Shown: one piece after another, positions 1 through 8,325 of the stretch | Numbering within the stretch: position 1 is the first letter of the stretch | How the letters are laid out: each line of letters begins with the position of its first letter | The notes under the pieces: generated by a model | What the model saw: only the letters and a program-made list of their open reading frames with translations | Told to the model about the DNA's origin: nothing | The model's database searches: none | Source: Actinoplanes teichomyceticus ATCC 31121 | GTDB taxonomy: Bacteria; Actinomycetota; Actinomycetes; Mycobacteriales; Micromonosporaceae | Direction: 5' to 3' | Assembly: GCF_003711105.1 (NCBI RefSeq) | Contig: NZ_CP023865.1 | Location: 6,927,001-6,991,000 of the forward strand | Length of the DNA stretch: 64,000 nucleotides | Position numbers and translations under genes: made by a program

Positions 1-180
1 CCGGAGAACCTGATCAGCCCGGACTTCATCCGCCGGCTGGCCTGGTCGCCGCCGGACGACATCTCCGCGCGGACGGTCAGCGACACGCTGCGCGGCTTCG
101 GGGCCCGCAACTGGCAGGTCGGCCTGATCGCCGAGCAGCTCGCCGCGGTCCTGCCGGCCCCGGCCACGGAGGCCGGATAG
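1..180 (+). CDS. RNase D-like exonuclease, C-terminal fragment
   Basis: Open from the first base to a TAG at 178-180; the 59 visible residues (PENLISPDFIRRLAWSPPDD...) resemble the HRDC-type C-terminus of ribonuclease D-like 3'-5' exonucleases, with the typical tryptophan-containing NWQVGLIAEQL helix. The 5' part, including the DEDD exonuclease domain, lies outside the window, so the assignment rests on the tail and on context: in actinobacteria an RNase D-like gene commonly precedes the fadAB pair and dxs, as here. Confidence 0.6.
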   Translation, partial: PENLISPDFIRRLAWSPPDDISARTVSDTLRGFGARNWQVGLIAEQLAAVLPAPATEAG

Positions 181-230
181 CCCCCGCGGACGGCGACTTG
201 TGAACTACACGGAGGGTCTGGCAGCCTCTA

Positions 231-246
231 GTTACCGGCGAGTAGC
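231..246. promoter_or_regulatory. Candidate operator upstream of fadAB
   Basis: Imperfect inverted repeat GTTAC-CGGCGA-GTAGC lies 43 bases before the fadA start. TTAC..GTA palindromes of this kind are familiar upstream of fatty-acid degradation genes in actinobacteria, where TetR-family regulators bind. The binding protein is unknown and is not in the window; this is inference from shape and position. Confidence 0.3.
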
Positions 247-288
247 ATTGCCGGCACATTAGGGTTCACGCCCGCAAGGAGGCTTGCT

Positions 289-1497
289 GTGCCCCGTGAA
301 GTACGCGAGGTCGTCTTCGTCGACGGCGTCCGCACCCCGTTCGGCAAGGCGGGCGGCATGTACGCCGAGACCCGCGCCGACGACCTGGTGATCCGCTGCA
401 TCCGAGAGCTGATGAAGCGGAATCCCCAGCTCCCGCCGGAGCGTGTGGACGAGGTCGCGATCGCGGCCACCACCCAGACCGGCGACCAGGGCCTGACCAT
501 CGGCCGGACCGCGGCCCTGCTGGCCGGCCTGCCCAAGACGGTGCCCGGCTACGCCGTGGACCGGATGTGCGCCGGCGCGATGACCGCGGTGACCAACGTC
601 GCCGGCGGCATCGCGATGGGGGCGTACGACGTCGCCGTCGCCGGCGGTGTCGAGCACATGGGCCGGCACCCGATGGGCGAGGGCGTCGACCCGAACCCGC
701 GGATCCTGACCGAGAAGCTGGTCGACCCGTCCGCCCTGGTGATGGGCGCGACCGCGGAGAACCTGCACGACCGGCTGCCGCACATCACCAAGGAGCGCAC
801 CGACCGCTTCGGGCTCAACTCGCAGCTGAAGACCGCCAAGGCGTACGCCGACGGCAAGCTGCAGCCGGACCTGGTCCCGGTGGCGATCCGCAGCGCCGAG
901 CTGGGCTGGGGCCTGGCTACGGTGGACGAGGCACCGCGTGAGACCTCGATGGAGAAGCTCGCCACGCTCAAGACCCCGTTCCGCCCGCACGGCCGGGTCA
1001 CCGCGGGCAACGCGGCCGGCCTCAACGACGGCGCCACCGCGGCCCTGCTCGCCGACGAGGCGACCGCCCGTGAGCTGGGCCTGCCGGTCGCCATGCGGCT
1101 GGTGTCGTACGCCTACGCCGGCGTCGAGCCGGAGATCATGGGGTACGGCCCGATCCCGTCGACCGAGAAGGCGCTGAAGAAGGCCGGCCTGACCATCGAC
1201 GACATCGGCCTGTTCGAGCTGAACGAGGCCTTCGCGGTGCAGGTGCTCGCGCTGCTGGACCACTACGGCATCGCCGACGACGACCCCCGGGTCAACCCGT
1301 GGGGCGGCGCGATCGCCATCGGCCACCCGCTGGCCTCCTCCGGCGTGCGCCTGATGACGCAGCTCGCGCGGCACTTCGCCGAGCACCCCGAAGTCCGTTA
1401 CGGCCTCACCGCCATGTGCATCGGCATCGGCATGGGCGGCACCGTGATCTGGGAGAACCCGAACTGGGCAGGCGCGAAGGAAGGCTCCGACAAGTGA
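289..1497 (+). CDS. fadA: Acetyl-CoA acyltransferase (thiolase)
   Basis: 402-residue thiolase, the normal length for the family. It catalyses the thiolytic cleavage that ends each beta-oxidation cycle, in the cytoplasm with FadB. The acyl-accepting cysteine is C94 in DRMCAGAMTA; the C-terminal half has the catalytic histidine motif NPWGGAIAIGHPLASSG and the second cysteine in AMCIGIGMGGT. The GTG at 289 is set by a strong AAGGAGG at 276-282, six bases upstream. The stop overlaps the fadB start (GTGA, 1494-1497), so the two are translationally coupled. Confidence 0.95.
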   Translation: MPREVREVVFVDGVRTPFGKAGGMYAETRADDLVIRCIRELMKRNPQLPPERVDEVAIAATTQTGDQGLTIGRTAALLAGLPKTVPGYAVDRMCAGAMTAVTNVAGGIAMGAYDVAVAGGVEHMGRHPMGEGVDPNPRILTEKLVDPSALVMGATAENLHDRLPHITKERTDRFGLNSQLKTAKAYADGKLQPDLVPVAIRSAELGWGLATVDEAPRETSMEKLATLKTPFRPHGRVTAGNAAGLNDGATAALLADEATARELGLPVAMRLVSYAYAGVEPEIMGYGPIPSTEKALKKAGLTIDDIGLFELNEAFAVQVLALLDHYGIADDDPRVNPWGGAIAIGHPLASSGVRLMTQLARHFAEHPEVRYGLTAMCIGIGMGGTVIWENPNWAGAKEGSDK

Positions 1498-3554
1498 TCG
1501 AGAACCCGAACGAGGTAGTGACCAAGGCGCTCCTGCGCTCCGTCCGGGTACCCGGTCTGGACAAGCCGGTCGCCCTGATCACCCTGGACAACGGCTTCGA
1601 TCACAAGAAGCCGAACAGCTTCGGCCCGGCCGGCCTGAAGTCGCTGGACGAGGCGATCACCGCGGCCACCGAGGCGGACCCGGCGTTCATCGCGATCACC
1701 GGCAAGCCGTACATCTTCTGTGTGGGCGCGGACATCACCGGCATGCCGCTGATCGCCTCCCGCGAGCAGGCCGTCGAGCTGGGCGTGCTGGGCCACCGGG
1801 TGTTCGCCCGGCTGAGGGACAGTGAGATCCCGACGTTCGCGTTCGTCAACGGCGCGGCGCTCGGCGGCGGCCTGGAGGTCGCGCTGCACTGCCACTACCG
1901 CACGGTCTCCACCGGCGCGGCCGCGCTCGGCCTGCCCGAGGTCGCGATCGGCCTGATCCCCGGCTGGGGCGGCAGCCAGCTGCTGCCGAACCTGATCGGG
2001 ATCGCCGGCGCGGCGCAGGTGATCCTGCAGAACCCGCTGACCCAGAAGACCCTGCGCCCGAAGCAGGCCCGCGAGCTGGGCGTCGCCGACGCGCTGTTCG
2101 AGGCCGCCGACTTCCTGGAGCACTCGCTGGCCTGGGCGGCCGGTGTGGTCAAGGGCGAGATCACGGTCGAGCGTCCCGAGGTCGACCGGGACATGTGGGA
2201 CGCGGTGCTGTTCTTCGCCAAGCAGCAGCTGGACGAGAAGCTGCACGGCGCGGTCCCCTCCGCGAACAAGGCCCTGGAGCTGCTCGCGCTGGCCAAGGAG
2301 GCGTCCTTCGCCGACGGTACGGCGGCCGAGACCGAGGCGCTCGCCGACCTGATCATGGGTGACGAGGCGCGCGCCAGCCTGTACGCGTTCGACCTGGTGC
2401 AGCGGCGCGCCAAGCGCCCGGTCGGCGTGCCGGACGCCTCGCTGGCCCGCAAGGTCACCAAGGTCGGCATCGTCGGCGCCGGTCTGATGGCGTCCCAGCT
2501 GGCCCTGCTCTTCCTGCGCCGCCTGCAGGTGCCGGTGGTGCTCACCGACCTGGACCAGGCCCGGGTCGACAAGGGCGTGGCGTACGTCCAGGCGGAGATC
2601 GACAAGCTGGTCGGCAAGCGCCGGATGGACGAGGGCACCGCGGCCAAGCTGCGCGGCCTGATCAGCGGCTCGGTGGACCGCTCGGTCTTCGCCGACGCCG
2701 ACTTCGTGATCGAGGCGGTGTTCGAGAACCTGGAGCTGAAGAAGCAGATCTGGGCCGAGTTCGAGAAGATCGTCAAGCCGGAGGCGATCCTCGCCACCAA
2801 CACCAGCTCGCTGTCGATCACCGAGATGGCGGCGGATCTTACGCACCCGGAGCGGGTCGTCGGCTTCCACTTCTTCAACCCGGTCGCGGTCCTGCCGCTG
2901 CTGGAGATCATCAAGGGCGAGCGGACCGACGACGCGACGCTGGCCACCGCGTTCGCCGTCGGCAAGGAGCTGAAGAAGTCCTCGGTGCTGGTCAAGGACG
3001 CCCCCGCGTTCGTGGTCAACCGGGTGCTGACCCGCTTCACCAGCGAGGTGTTCAAGGCCATCGACGCCGGCACCCCGCTGGAGGTGGTCAACGAGGCGTT
3101 CGACCCGATGGGCCTGCCGATGCGCCCGATCGCGCTGCTGCAGCTGGTCGGTCCGGCGGTCGCGTACCACGTGGGCGAGACGCTGCACACCGCGTTCCCG
3201 GACCGTTTCGCGGACAGCCCGAACCTCAAGCGGATCGTGGACGCCGGCCTGCCGCTGCTGGTCGACGACGAGATCAACACCGAGGTCGTCAAGCTGCTCG
3301 AGGTCGGCGACACGGTGCTCACCGGCGACGAGGTGCGGGCCCGGGCCCTGGCCGCGCTGGCCGAGGAGATCCGGATCATGCTCGACGAGGGTGTGGTCGC
3401 CGAGGCGCAGGACATCGACCTGTGCATGATCCTCGGCGCCGGGTACCCGTTCCACCTCGGCGGGATCACGCCGTACCTGGACCGCAGCGGCATCGCGGAG
3501 CAGGTCACCGGCAAGCGCTTCCTGCCGGCCGGCCTGGCGGACGTCCGCCGCTGA
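1494..3554 (+). CDS. fadB: FadB-type enoyl-CoA hydratase / 3-hydroxyacyl-CoA dehydrogenase
   Basis: 686-residue multifunctional beta-oxidation alpha subunit. The N-terminal crotonase domain has the oxyanion-hole region GAALGGGLEVALH (about residue 120-132) and the second glutamate in GLPEVAIGLIPGWGG (about 146). The dehydrogenase half starts with the NAD Rossmann motif KVGIVGAGLMASQLA (about 322) and has NTSSLSI, VGFHFFNPV and KDAPAFVVNRVL. A longer frame is open upstream, but the GTG at 1494, overlapping the fadA stop and preceded by GAAGGAAGG, is the likely start. It acts with FadA to turn enoyl-CoA into acetyl-CoA and shortened acyl-CoA. Confidence 0.95.
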   Translation: MIENPNEVVTKALLRSVRVPGLDKPVALITLDNGFDHKKPNSFGPAGLKSLDEAITAATEADPAFIAITGKPYIFCVGADITGMPLIASREQAVELGVLGHRVFARLRDSEIPTFAFVNGAALGGGLEVALHCHYRTVSTGAAALGLPEVAIGLIPGWGGSQLLPNLIGIAGAAQVILQNPLTQKTLRPKQARELGVADALFEAADFLEHSLAWAAGVVKGEITVERPEVDRDMWDAVLFFAKQQLDEKLHGAVPSANKALELLALAKEASFADGTAAETEALADLIMGDEARASLYAFDLVQRRAKRPVGVPDASLARKVTKVGIVGAGLMASQLALLFLRRLQVPVVLTDLDQARVDKGVAYVQAEIDKLVGKRRMDEGTAAKLRGLISGSVDRSVFADADFVIEAVFENLELKKQIWAEFEKIVKPEAILATNTSSLSITEMAADLTHPERVVGFHFFNPVAVLPLLEIIKGERTDDATLATAFAVGKELKKSSVLVKDAPAFVVNRVLTRFTSEVFKAIDAGTPLEVVNEAFDPMGLPMRPIALLQLVGPAVAYHVGETLHTAFPDRFADSPNLKRIVDAGLPLLVDDEINTEVVKLLEVGDTVLTGDEVRARALAALAEEIRIMLDEGVVAEAQDIDLCMILGAGYPFHLGGITPYLDRSGIAEQVTGKRFLPAGLADVRR

Positions 3555-3560
3555 CCGTCG

Positions 3561-3592
3561 CCGGCCCGCCCGGGTCCACCCGGGCGGGCCGG
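3561..3592. terminator. Bidirectional terminator hairpin
   Basis: Perfect 14-bp GC stem (3561-3574 with 3579-3592) with a 4-base TCCA loop, between the convergent fadB and sensor kinase genes. No T tract on either side, as is usual for actinobacterial terminators. Confidence 0.75.
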
Positions 3593-3608
3593 CCGGTCCG
3601 GGTCGCCG

Positions 3609-4832
3609 TCAGGAGACCCGGGGAACCGTCGCGCTCGCGGACACCACCGGTGTGGTGTCCGCGGCCGGCAGTGAGACGGTGACCTCCAGCCCACCCCCGG
3701 TCAGGGCGATCGCGGACACCGTGCCGCCGTGCGCGTCGCACACCGCGCGGACGATGGACAGGCCCAGCCCGGATCCGCGCGACCCGGTCCGCTCCCAGCC
3801 ACCGCGCCGGAACGGCTCGAACAACCCGGGCACCTCGCCCGGCTCAACCTCGTGCCCCGTGTTGCCGACCACCAGCCGGGCCTGCCCGCCGGCCGACTCG
3901 GTGCGCAGCCAGAGCCGTCCGAGCAGGTGGTTGTACCGGATCGCGTTCTCGATCAGGTTGCCGGCCAGCCGGTCCAGCAGGCTCGGGTCGCCGACCACCG
4001 GCGCGGCCTCCAGCTCGGTGCTGACCTCCAGCTTCATCCGTTCGGCCTCGCGTTTGACCGCGGACAGCGCGTTGTAGACGCTGGTGGCCAGGTCGGCCGG
4101 CACCTTGCGGACCAGCCGCCGGCCGGACTGCGCCTCCGAGCGGGCCAGCACCAGCAGCGCGTCGACCAGCCCGTTCGCCCGAGTCGAGGCGTCGCGCACC
4201 ACCCGGGCCATCCGCCGGTACTCGGCCACGTCGGCGTCCGGGTCGCTGAGCGTCACGTCGATCTCGGTCCGCATCACCGCGAGCGGGGTCCGCAGCTCGT
4301 GCGACGCGTTCGCGACGAACCGTTTCTGCGACTCGAACGCGGCCGCCAGCCGGTCCAGCATCGCGTCGAACGTGCGGGCCAGCTCGGCCACCTCGTCGTC
4401 CGCCCCGGCGTACCGGATCCGCTGGTCCAGGGTCTCCTCGCCGAGCCGCTGGGCGGTCTGGGTGACGGTGTGCAGCGGGCGCAACGCGCGGCGGGTCACC
4501 AGGTAACCGCCGGCGGTGCCGATGATGCCGATCGCGACCAGCGCGCTCAGTCCCTTGATCAGCAGCTGGTCGGAGGCCTGGTCGATCATCTCGGCCTGCC
4601 AGGACCGGGCCTCCCGGGTGCTGCCGTCGTTCAACGTCACCGTGGAGCCGGCGCGCAGCTCGTCGGCCGGGTGCAGGGACTCGTCGACCAGCAGCCAGGC
4701 CAGCACCACCAGCACCGCGCCGGCCGCGACCAGCAGGATCCCGTTCAGCAGGGTGAGCCGCAGCCGCAGGGTGGGCCGCAGCAGCCGGCGCAGCAGGCCC
4801 TCCGCCCGGTCGGGCCGGTGGTAGACGGTCAC
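3609..4832 (-). CDS. Two-component sensor histidine kinase
   Basis: 407-residue membrane kinase. Two transmembrane segments (about 25-49 and 92-112) flank a short 40-residue extracytoplasmic loop; then HAMP (about 113-165), HisKA with H178 in FVANASHELRTPL, and a HATPase domain with N box NLIENAIRYNH and G2 box GSGLGLSIVRAVCDAHGG. The tiny sensor loop suggests intramembrane or protein-mediated sensing. It starts with GTG at 4832, overlapping the response-regulator stop by four bases, so it is coupled to its partner. The signal and target genes cannot be told from the sequence. Confidence 0.9.
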   Translation of the reverse strand: MTVYHRPDRAEGLLRRLLRPTLRLRLTLLNGILLVAAGAVLVVLAWLLVDESLHPADELRAGSTVTLNDGSTREARSWQAEMIDQASDQLLIKGLSALVAIGIIGTAGGYLVTRRALRPLHTVTQTAQRLGEETLDQRIRYAGADDEVAELARTFDAMLDRLAAAFESQKRFVANASHELRTPLAVMRTEIDVTLSDPDADVAEYRRMARVVRDASTRANGLVDALLVLARSEAQSGRRLVRKVPADLATSVYNALSAVKREAERMKLEVSTELEAAPVVGDPSLLDRLAGNLIENAIRYNHLLGRLWLRTESAGGQARLVVGNTGHEVEPGEVPGLFEPFRRGGWERTGSRGSGLGLSIVRAVCDAHGGTVSAIALTGGGLEVTVSLPAADTTPVVSASATVPRVS

Positions 4833-5503
4833 GTGGTCACGACCGGTTCCGGGACCCGGTAGCCGGCGCCGACCACGGTCTCGATCAGCGGCGGATCGCC
4901 GAGCTTCTTGCGCAGCGTCATCACCGTCACCCGCACCGTGGTGGTGAACGGATCGGTGTTCGCGTCCCAGACCCGCTCCAGCAGCTCCTCGCTGGAGACC
5001 ACCGCGCCGCGGGCCTTGAGCAGCGCCTCCAGCACCCCGAACTCCTTGTTGGTGAGGTCCACCGGGAGGCCGCCCCGGGTCACCGCGCGCCGGGCCGGGT
5101 CGAGCACCAGGTTCCCCACGCTGAACACCGGCGGGGCGGGCGGGGTGGCCCGCCGGCCCAGCGCCTGCACCCGGGCCACCAGCTCGTCGAAGGCGAACGG
5201 CTTGGGCAGGTAGTCGTCGGCGCCCAGCTGCAGGCCCTCCACCCGCTCGGCGACCGAGCCGCTGGCGGTCAGCATCAGCACCCGGGTCAGCGCGCCGGAC
5301 TCGACCAGGGCGGCGCAGATCTCGTCGCCGTGCATACCGGGCAGGTCCCGGTCCAGGACCACCACGTCGTAGCGGGTCACGTAGGCCATCTCGTGCCCCT
5401 GCAGGCCGTCGTACGCCACGTCGACGGCCATCCCGTGCCGCCGCAGCCCGCGGGCGATCGCGTCGGCCATCGTCCGCTCGTCCTCCACCACCAGCACGCG
5501 CAC
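4829..5503 (-). CDS. OmpR/PhoB-family response regulator
   Basis: 224 residues. Receiver domain with acidic pair E7/D8, phospho-acceptor D51 (LDRDLPGMHGD), T80 and K102 (YLPKPF), followed by a winged-helix DNA-binding domain (about 125-220) ending in LIETVVGAGYRVPEP. GTG start at 5503 is preceded by GGAGG at a six-base spacing. Its stop overlaps the kinase start. The 79-base gap to the upstream PQQ-type gene could hold its own promoter or allow read-through from the propeller genes. Confidence 0.92.
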   Translation of the reverse strand: MRVLVVEDERTMADAIARGLRRHGMAVDVAYDGLQGHEMAYVTRYDVVVLDRDLPGMHGDEICAALVESGALTRVLMLTASGSVAERVEGLQLGADDYLPKPFAFDELVARVQALGRRATPPAPPVFSVGNLVLDPARRAVTRGGLPVDLTNKEFGVLEALLKARGAVVSSEELLERVWDANTDPFTTTVRVTVMTLRKKLGDPPLIETVVGAGYRVPEPVVTT

Positions 5504-5582
5504 CGCAGACCTCCGTAACCACCCTGACCCGGCCGTAGCTGCAGGCTACCGAACCGGCACACCCCGGCTCCCGGGCCGAGAG

Positions 5583-6929
5583 TCAGATCCGGTACGCCCA
5601 GATCCGCAGCTCGCCGGAGGCCCGGCAGGCCAGGTAACGCGCGTCCGCCTGGCAGTCGCCCAGCCCGGTGCCGGCCACCCCGAGCCGGTGGATCTCGGCG
5701 TGCCCGGGCACCACCGCGGCGAACGCCTGCGCGCCACGGCCCTCGTCGCGCCGCAGCACCAGCGGCTGGTCGGGCGCCCCGGCCACCTCCTCGGTCCAAC
5801 CGGCCAGGTCCACCCGCGTCGCGCCGGTGCTCGGGTCGGTCAGCCGGACCGGCTCACCGGAGGCGGCATCGGTCTCCAGCACGTAGCCGGCGCGGACCGC
5901 GAGGTCGACGTCCTCCTGCACCCGCCACCGGGCCCGGCCGGTGGCCGGGTCGAGCACCCGCAGGTCGCCGTGCGCGCCGTCGCACAGCACGTCCTGGCAG
6001 TCGGCCGGGTCGGCGACCAGGTCCGGGACCTGCCGCTGCCACAGCCGCCGCAGCGTGCGGGCCTGGAAGGCCACCTGCCGGCCGGACTCCCGATAGCTGA
6101 CCAGCGCGACGTCGCCGAGCAGCGATCCGCCGGTCGGACCGTGCCCGGCCAACCGCGGCAGCGCGGTCTCGCGCAGCGTCCGCCCGCTGCGCCCGGCCAC
6201 CAGGGTGAGCCGCCCCGACGAGGTGATCAGCACGGCCGGGTCGTCGCCGGGGACCACGTCGACGGTCACCGAGCCGCCCGGCGCGGCGGTCCACAGCGTC
6301 CGCCCGTCGCTCAGGTCCACTCCGCGGACCTCGGTGCGCAGCGGCGGCTCGGTGTGCGGCTCGCCGGTGGCCGAGAAGTAGAGCGGTCCCGGATCGCCAG
6401 ACTCCTGGTCGTAGCCGGTGCCGGGCCGGAACACCCGGTCCACGGTGACGCCCGCGCCGCTGCCGGCCAGCACCTGCACCGCGATCGGCGAGGACCAGCG
6501 GACCCGGCCGGTGGCGGCGTCCACCGCGGTGGTGGCCACCCCGGCGGTGAGCAGCACCACCTCACCGGCCGGCCGGACGGTCACCGAGGCGACCGGGACG
6601 GCGGCCGGGCCGCCGCGCGCCGGCAGCCGGGTGGTCCAGCGCCGCGCCGGCGGACGGCCCGGGCTCCAGGCGGTCACCGCCGGTTCGGTCCCGGTGGTGT
6701 CGATCGTGTAGAGCTGCCCGCCGGCCAGCTGGATCGGCCCGGGGGCGGCCGCGGAGGCGATGGCGCCGAGGTAGCGCCAGCAGATCCCGGCGGCGGGCGC
6801 CGCGCCACCCAGGACGGCGAGCAGGACCAGCGTGATCAGCAGGCCGGTGCGGCGGTGGGCGGCGAGCGGGGGGCGCGCGGTGGGCGGCGGGTCGGGCGGG
6901 GCTTCGCGGTCCAGCTCGATCAGCGCCAC
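5583..6929 (-). CDS. PQQ-type beta-propeller membrane protein (copy 1)
   Basis: 448 residues from GTG 6929 (GGGAAAGGG just upstream), 22 bases after its paralogue. A short cytoplasmic N-terminus, one transmembrane helix (about 27-50, LLITLVLLAVLGGAAPAAG) and then repeated blades with the pattern ATGRVRW / DGRTLW / ATGRARW, each a W-ending beta-propeller repeat of the PQQ-like (BamB-like) type. Predicted to be membrane-anchored with the propeller outside. No PQQ-enzyme active site can be recognised; a ligand- or protein-binding role is more likely than a dehydrogenase. Ends ELRIWAYRI, matching its neighbour's ELVVWAYDE. Confidence 0.8.
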   Translation of the reverse strand: MALIELDREAPPDPPPTARPPLAAHRRTGLLITLVLLAVLGGAAPAAGICWRYLGAIASAAAPGPIQLAGGQLYTIDTTGTEPAVTAWSPGRPPARRWTTRLPARGGPAAVPVASVTVRPAGEVVLLTAGVATTAVDAATGRVRWSSPIAVQVLAGSGAGVTVDRVFRPGTGYDQESGDPGPLYFSATGEPHTEPPLRTEVRGVDLSDGRTLWTAAPGGSVTVDVVPGDDPAVLITSSGRLTLVAGRSGRTLRETALPRLAGHGPTGGSLLGDVALVSYRESGRQVAFQARTLRRLWQRQVPDLVADPADCQDVLCDGAHGDLRVLDPATGRARWRVQEDVDLAVRAGYVLETDAASGEPVRLTDPSTGATRVDLAGWTEEVAGAPDQPLVLRRDEGRGAQAFAAVVPGHAEIHRLGVAGTGLGDCQADARYLACRASGELRIWAYRI

Positions 6930-6951
6930 GCCACACCCTTTCCCGTACGGC

Positions 6952-8277
6952 CTACGCCGCGCCGGCCGCCTCGTCGTACGCCCAGACGACCAGTTCACCG
7001 GCGACCGACCGGCAGACCAGCCGCCCCGGCGCCGCCGTGCACTCCCCGGTGCCGTCCGGCAGGCCGGCGATCGGGCGCACCCGGGCGTGCCCCGGGTCGA
7101 CGACCGCGACCATGGTACGCGCGCCGGGCGGGACGTCCCGGACCACCAGCAGCGCGCCGGACCGGTTCGCCCCGGCCACCGGCCGCCACCCGGTCAGGTC
7201 GGCCAGCACCCGGCCGGTGGCGCTGTCCACCAGCGCGACCGGCCGGCCGGTGTCGTCGCTGTCCGGGTAGGCCAGCAGGGCGGCGCCACGTTCGGCCACG
7301 CTCTGCCAGCCGGCGTGGCGCCACCGCTCGTCGCCGGTGGCCGGGTCCAGCGCGCGGATGCCGGCCCCGCCGAGGAGGCAGGCGAGCAGGCCGCAGGCGC
7401 GGACCTCGACGGTGCCGTCGGCCGGTTCGGTCCACAGCGGGCGGAGGGTGACCGGGTCGTAGGCGGAGACCTCCATCCCGGACGGCCCGGGGTGCCGCAG
7501 CACCAGGGTCGCGCCGGCCACCACCGGATTGTCCGGCCCGTAGTTCGCCGCCGGCAGCTCCCGGGTGGCCAGCGCCCGGCCGCCGGTCAGGTCGTACAGC
7601 ACGGCGGTCCGGTCGTCGCGGACCATCAGCATCCGCGAGCCGGTGTCCGCCGACCCGGGCACGCCCAGCACCACCGCGGTGGACGGCACCCGTACCTGCC
7701 AGCGGGTCGTGCCGGTGACCGGGTCGAGCACCTCGACGGCGCCCTGTACCCGCCGGCCGGCGCCGGAGAGACTGCGCACCCCGCTGACCGCGAGCAGCGC
7801 GTCCCCGCCGGGGACGGCGATCACGGAGCGCGGGTGCCGCCACTGCCGGGCCCCGGTGGCCACCGAGACCGCGGTGGTGCCCGGCTCGGCGGCGCCGGTG
7901 GTCCACGGCCGCATCAGCACCAGCCCGTTGCCGGTGCGCAGCCGGTAGACCGGGACCGGCTGGCGGGTCTGCCAGCGCAGCGCTCCGCTGTCCAGGTCGT
8001 ACGCGGTGAGCATCCCGTAGGCCTGGGCGAGCAGCTGCCCGCCCGCGGTGACCAGGTACGGATCGGCCGCTCCCAGCTGGATCCGCAGCAGCTCGCTCAG
8101 CGGCGGCCGGGGCGGGGCCGCCGACGCGCCGGAGCTGACCAGCAGCAGCACCGCCAGCAGGACCGGGGCGAACCAGGGCGGCGCGGTGGACCGCCGGGGC
8201 CGCTCGTAGGACTCCGGAACCCCGCGGTCGAGCCCGAGGTCGATGATGACCGGCTCGGCGAACGTCTCCGCACCCAT
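6952..8277 (-). CDS. PQQ-type beta-propeller membrane protein (copy 2)
   Basis: 441 residues, ATG at 8277. One transmembrane segment near 35-55 (WFAPVLLAVLLLVSSG) then a propeller with repeated motifs such as DSGALRWQ, VTGTTRWQV, VTLRPLW, ATGDERWRH. Same architecture as the next gene, so the two look like a tandem duplication that has since diverged. The 48-base gap to dxs contains TAACGG twice, 13 bases apart, possibly promoter elements. Function unknown. Confidence 0.8.
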   Translation of the reverse strand: MGAETFAEPVIIDLGLDRGVPESYERPRRSTAPPWFAPVLLAVLLLVSSGASAAPPRPPLSELLRIQLGAADPYLVTAGGQLLAQAYGMLTAYDLDSGALRWQTRQPVPVYRLRTGNGLVLMRPWTTGAAEPGTTAVSVATGARQWRHPRSVIAVPGGDALLAVSGVRSLSGAGRRVQGAVEVLDPVTGTTRWQVRVPSTAVVLGVPGSADTGSRMLMVRDDRTAVLYDLTGGRALATRELPAANYGPDNPVVAGATLVLRHPGPSGMEVSAYDPVTLRPLWTEPADGTVEVRACGLLACLLGGAGIRALDPATGDERWRHAGWQSVAERGAALLAYPDSDDTGRPVALVDSATGRVLADLTGWRPVAGANRSGALLVVRDVPPGARTMVAVVDPGHARVRPIAGLPDGTGECTAAPGRLVCRSVAGELVVWAYDEAAGAA

Positions 8278-8325
8278 CCACCTACGGTAACGGTTGGATA
8301 ACGGAGACGCTCGTCGATCTCTGCC

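Noticed and set aside
1398..3455. Minus-strand frame of 685 codons over fadB
   Set aside because: Antisense to a fully motif-supported FadB; no homology.
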